Below are positions 61,799 through 64,000 of a stretch of DNA of 64,000 nucleotides, piece by piece; positions within the stretch are counted from its first letter, which is position 1; each line of letters starts with the position of its first letter. The notes beneath the pieces were generated by a model. That model did not search any database, was not told where the DNA came from, and saw nothing but the letters and a program-made list of their open reading frames with translations. Location: NCBI GenBank assembly GCA_964652195.1, contig CAZZBB010000010.1:47032-111031 (forward strand), given 5' to 3'. The position numbers and the translations under genes were made by a program. This stretch comes from MSPOR6 sp964652195. GTDB lineage: Bacteria; Poribacteria; WGA-4E; WGA-3G.

Positions 61799-61839
61799 TT
61801 GTTGGTTTTTAGTTATTGGTTAATATGATGCGCTTCTGT

Positions 61840-62045
61840 GAGAGGGGATTCTCTTCTGTGGGCGGGGAATGCCAATAAGGCATTCATACCCGGTGAATGT
61901 CATTAAGACATTCATACCGTTGATTCCTTGATTCGGATTCCGATCCCCGATATTACTCTTACATTTCCCAGATCCTTCCGTTGATTCGGAGAATGTCTCA
62001 ATGACATTCATACCGTTGATTCCTTGATTTCTTGATTCCTTGATT
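61840..62045. repeat. Composite hairpin-repeat cluster
   Basis: Stem-loops GAATGCC/GGCATTC, GAATGTC/GACATTC (twice) joined by ATACCCGGTG/ATACCGTTGATTCC linkers, interspersed with inverted GGATTCCGATCCCCGAT copies. It could also end transcription of the vWA/GT-C operon. Confidence 0.65.
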
Positions 62046-62081
62046 CGAGAGGCAAAAAGTGTATCACATAAATTGGTAGGG

Positions 62082-62924
62082 TTATGAGGTTTCATTTCTT
62101 GCTTCAGCAAGTTGCGCACGAAGTTGTTCGTTTTCAGCTTCCAGTTCTTGTCTGCGTGACACTTCTTCAGCTGCTCTCACTTCAGCCATCTTTTGTAAAT
62201 TTTCGGCTTGGATACGAAGGATTTCTGCTTGAGTCTGTTGGTTTTCTGCTTCAATGCGTAGATGTTTTTCTTCTAAAAACGTGGTAATCGGTGTTCCATC
62301 AGGTAGAGACGGACGTAAAAGTCTAACACCCGTATCTTGATTTTCCTTCCAGCGGAACCAAAGATTCAATGACTCACTAAATATACCACCCTCCACATCC
62401 GATTCCATCTCTATAATGTCCCCTGAAGGACTACGCTGCCATCCACAAAATTCTGACGGTTTATCCATTTCAGGTTGGTGGATGAAGTATTCTTGAACGC
62501 CTATATCTTTTAGATATACGTCCAATTTCTGATTCCTATCGTGATGGGCAGTTGCATCAGATAGAAATTCAAAAACAGCCACTGGTGCTGCCCCTTCAGC
62601 CCATGTATAAAAACTACGCCGTAGAGGATATTTATCTACACCAAAAACAACATAAATATCTGGTGCAACAAACTTCGTAATGTCCCCCTCGTGATAGTAT
62701 ACGAAATTGTCAATCCCAATGTGAATATGAGGGTCAATTTCAAAATATCCTAAAAATTGGTGGTATAAAGTAGCAATCTGCTCTCCGTGGAATCCGGTTG
62801 CTGCCATTGGTTCATCGTCCTCAAAAGGATAGCCTTCGATATAAACAGTCGGTTTTCCACGGGCTTTTGGAAAGACAGGAATATACTTTTTCTGTTTGAT
62901 ACTGAAATCGTTTAAGGTATCCAT
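62082..62924 (-). CDS. Uma2-family (DUF820) restriction-endonuclease-fold protein
   Basis: 280 residues from ATG 62924 with GGAG 7 bases upstream. The Uma2 PD-(D/E)XK core has FVAPDIYVVFGVD (the PD) and GAAPVAVFEFLSDAT (the E), followed by YLKDIGVQEYFI. A C-terminal 60-residue coiled coil (LRIEAENQQTQAEILRIQAE...) follows. These proteins are abundant in some bacteria and cyanobacteria, with unclear function; mobility is often suspected. Monocistronic. Confidence 0.82.
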   Translation of the reverse strand: MDTLNDFSIKQKKYIPVFPKARGKPTVYIEGYPFEDDEPMAATGFHGEQIATLYHQFLGYFEIDPHIHIGIDNFVYYHEGDITKFVAPDIYVVFGVDKYPLRRSFYTWAEGAAPVAVFEFLSDATAHHDRNQKLDVYLKDIGVQEYFIHQPEMDKPSEFCGWQRSPSGDIIEMESDVEGGIFSESLNLWFRWKENQDTGVRLLRPSLPDGTPITTFLEEKHLRIEAENQQTQAEILRIQAENLQKMAEVRAAEEVSRRQELEAENEQLRAQLAEARNETS

Positions 62925-63136
62925 GCTAATCTCCGTTGCGAATTTGCCTTGGAATATATTATATTTCAATAAGATGGTGGTGGTAATTGTGCCCTATTTT
63001 AAATGAAGAATTAGGTGTATTATTTTATCAACACTATTAACGTATTTTAACCGAATATACACATTTATTCAAACACAATTGGTTATACCTTATCAGGCAT
63101 ATATAGCTATCTATTCCTTCTGTTCACTATTGACAG

Positions 63137-63270
63137 TTTATTTCGTAGGTTGGGTTGAACCCGGGGAAGGTCAAAAGACCTTCATACCGTTGATTGTGAA
63201 ACCCAACATTTCCTGTATGTTCAGCTTTACATGTTGGGTTTCGTTCCTCAACCCAACCTACAAGTAGTTT
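63137..63270. repeat. Composite GTTGGGTT and hairpin repeat
   Basis: CGTAGGTTGGGTTGAACCCG, then GAAGGTC/GACCTTC hairpin, ATACCGTTGATTGTGAAACC, and arms ACATGTTGGGTTTCG and CCTCAACCCAACCTAC. It combines the families seen at 3658 and 50020. Confidence 0.6.
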
Positions 63271-63370
63271 ATAGAAACCTGCTACTTCTGTTCACTATTG
63301 ACACCCTGTTGGAAAATAACAGATAATATCCTATTACCTTAAATTATTCTCTTCTAATTTGCAGATTTAT

Positions 63371-63398
63371 GCAACCGTTTTCCTCCTAAGTCGCGTCA
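63371..63398 (+). promoter_or_regulatory. ECF-type promoter of the right-edge sigma gene
   Basis: GCAACC (63371-63376), 16-bp spacer, GCGTCA (63393-63398), 48 bp before ATG 63446. Spacing and distance equal the three copies at the left end of the window. Confidence 0.65.
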
Positions 63399-63445
63399 TA
63401 AGGGTTCAATATCATTTCTGAACCTATTCTCTCTGGAGGTATCCA

Positions 63446-64000
63446 ATGAAACACACCGATGTTGAACTGATCCAAGACACCCTTGCTGGTGATGAAACCG
63501 CTTTCGCAGAACTTGTGAAGAGACATCAAAAGCCTGTTCATACATTGGCATGGCGTAAAATCGGGGATTTTCAAATCGCTGAAGAAATTACACAGGACAC
63601 CTTCCTGAAAGTATATCAGAGATTACACACCCTGAAAGACCCAAACCAGTTTTCTGGTTGGCTATATGTGATTGCGACACGCCGTTGCTACGCTTGGCTC
63701 CGCAAAAAACGGATACGTACCGATCCGTTGGAGGATGTAGATACCACTATGATACACAAAGATGCTTATTCACACCATGTCATAGAAGATAGGAGAAATT
63801 CTGCTGTTGAGGCGCACCGCGAAGCCGTCAAAAAACTCCTCGCAAAATTGAAAGAGAGTGAACGCACGGTGATGACGCTTTACTATCTTGGTGAGATGAC
63901 GGTTGCAGAGATTAGTCGATTTTTAGGCGTATCGACGAGCACGATTAAAAGTCGCTTGAGGCGTGCGCGGCACCGTTTAAAGAAGGAGGAACCGATGATT
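63446..64000 (+). CDS. ECF-type sigma factor (N-terminal part, cut by window edge)
   Basis: The frame runs from ATG 63446 (GGAGG 7 bases upstream) to the right edge, 185 codons, without a stop. Region 2 (AEEITQDTFLKVYQ, FSGWLYVIA) and region 4 (GEMTVAEISRFLGVSTSTIK, SRLRRARHRLKKEE) align with the other family members up to the PMI... sequence that precedes the membrane segment in the paralogues. Whether a propeller follows lies outside the window. It has the same promoter arrangement as the left-hand copies. Confidence 0.88.
   Translation, partial: MKHTDVELIQDTLAGDETAFAELVKRHQKPVHTLAWRKIGDFQIAEEITQDTFLKVYQRLHTLKDPNQFSGWLYVIATRRCYAWLRKKRIRTDPLEDVDTTMIHKDAYSHHVIEDRRNSAVEAHREAVKKLLAKLKESERTVMTLYYLGEMTVAEISRFLGVSTSTIKSRLRRARHRLKKEEPMI

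Larger units (their letters stand above)
62925..63445. other. Intergenic region before the right-edge sigma gene
   Basis: 521 bp. A GTTGGGTT/hairpin composite repeat (63137-63270) and the ECF-like promoter (63371-63398). No gene. Confidence 0.55.

Noticed and set aside
61820..62119. 99-codon minus-strand frame with GMNV repeats
   Set aside because: The repeated QGINGMNV segments are translations of the hairpin repeat GAATGTC...GACATTC, not a gene.

Overview
This is a 64 kb window of bacterial chromosome with low-to-moderate GC. Genes stand on both strands in short operons separated by repeat-rich gaps. The cell envelope looks Gram-negative: there are outer-membrane barrel proteins, lipoproteins, a LysM/M23 peptidase and secreted proteins with C-terminal FlgD-like/type IX sorting-type domains. 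The mixture of ECF sigma factors fused to beta-propellers, Gfo/Idh/MocA oxidoreductases, CBM-like proteins and dispersed palindromic repeats resembles uncultivated lineages such as Candidatus Poribacteria. That placement is inference. No rRNA or ribosomal protein is present to test it, and I see no CRISPR array, intact insertion sequence or prophage.

Layout. 1-6.8 kb: three ECF sigma-factor genes on the minus strand (one cut by the left edge, one frameshifted, one intact). The two long ones continue through a membrane segment into a BNR/Asp-box propeller. A fourth paralogue enters at the right edge (63.4-64 kb). All four have the same upstream promoter-like sequence, GCAACC-N16-GCGTCA, about 48 bp before the start codon. 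7-9.3 kb: DUF1573-like, small membrane and CBM9-like proteins. 10-18.9 kb: housekeeping genes ftsH-folP-acpS, an outer-membrane protein, a YigZ-like gene with a GcvH-like protein lacking the lipoyl lysine, a Trm11-like methyltransferase, mqnD and an SdiA-regulated-type protein. 19-27.6 kb: beta/gamma-crystallin/ThuA fusion, flotillin with 17 hendecads, zinc-ribbon protein, M6 metalloprotease and a lipoprotein. 27.7-32.6 kb: DinG helicase and two HtrA-like lipoproteins. 33.4-33.6 kb: tRNA-Leu and tRNA-fMet. 35.4-44 kb: two oxidoreductases, an outer-membrane-barrel/lytic-transglycosylase fusion, a LysM-M23 peptidase, lipoprotein, dihaem cytochrome c, and a tRNA(CAT)-tilS-hpt transcription unit. 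44.2-49.9 kb: 5'-nucleotidase-like secreted protein, DUF151 nuclease plus a truncated duplicate, NfeD-like and PH-like proteins, tmRNA and smpB.

50-59 kb is an accessory region: MITE-like elements, TTACGATATCGTAA palindromes, an Rpn-type nuclease beside a free-standing copy of its C-terminal part, a BrnT-type toxin-antitoxin pair, a degenerate metalloprotease-like protein, and a DndC/PAPS-reductase-like gene followed by a phosphorothioate-reader-like HNH endonuclease. 59-63 kb holds a vWA protein, a GT-C-like membrane protein and a Uma2 nuclease.

The strongest candidates for new biology are the membrane-tethered sigma-propeller family with its shared promoter, the Rpn gene-within-gene with a duplicated stand-alone short form, the DndC-like/SBD-HNH pair, the GcvH-like protein without its lysine, and the mobile repeat families.
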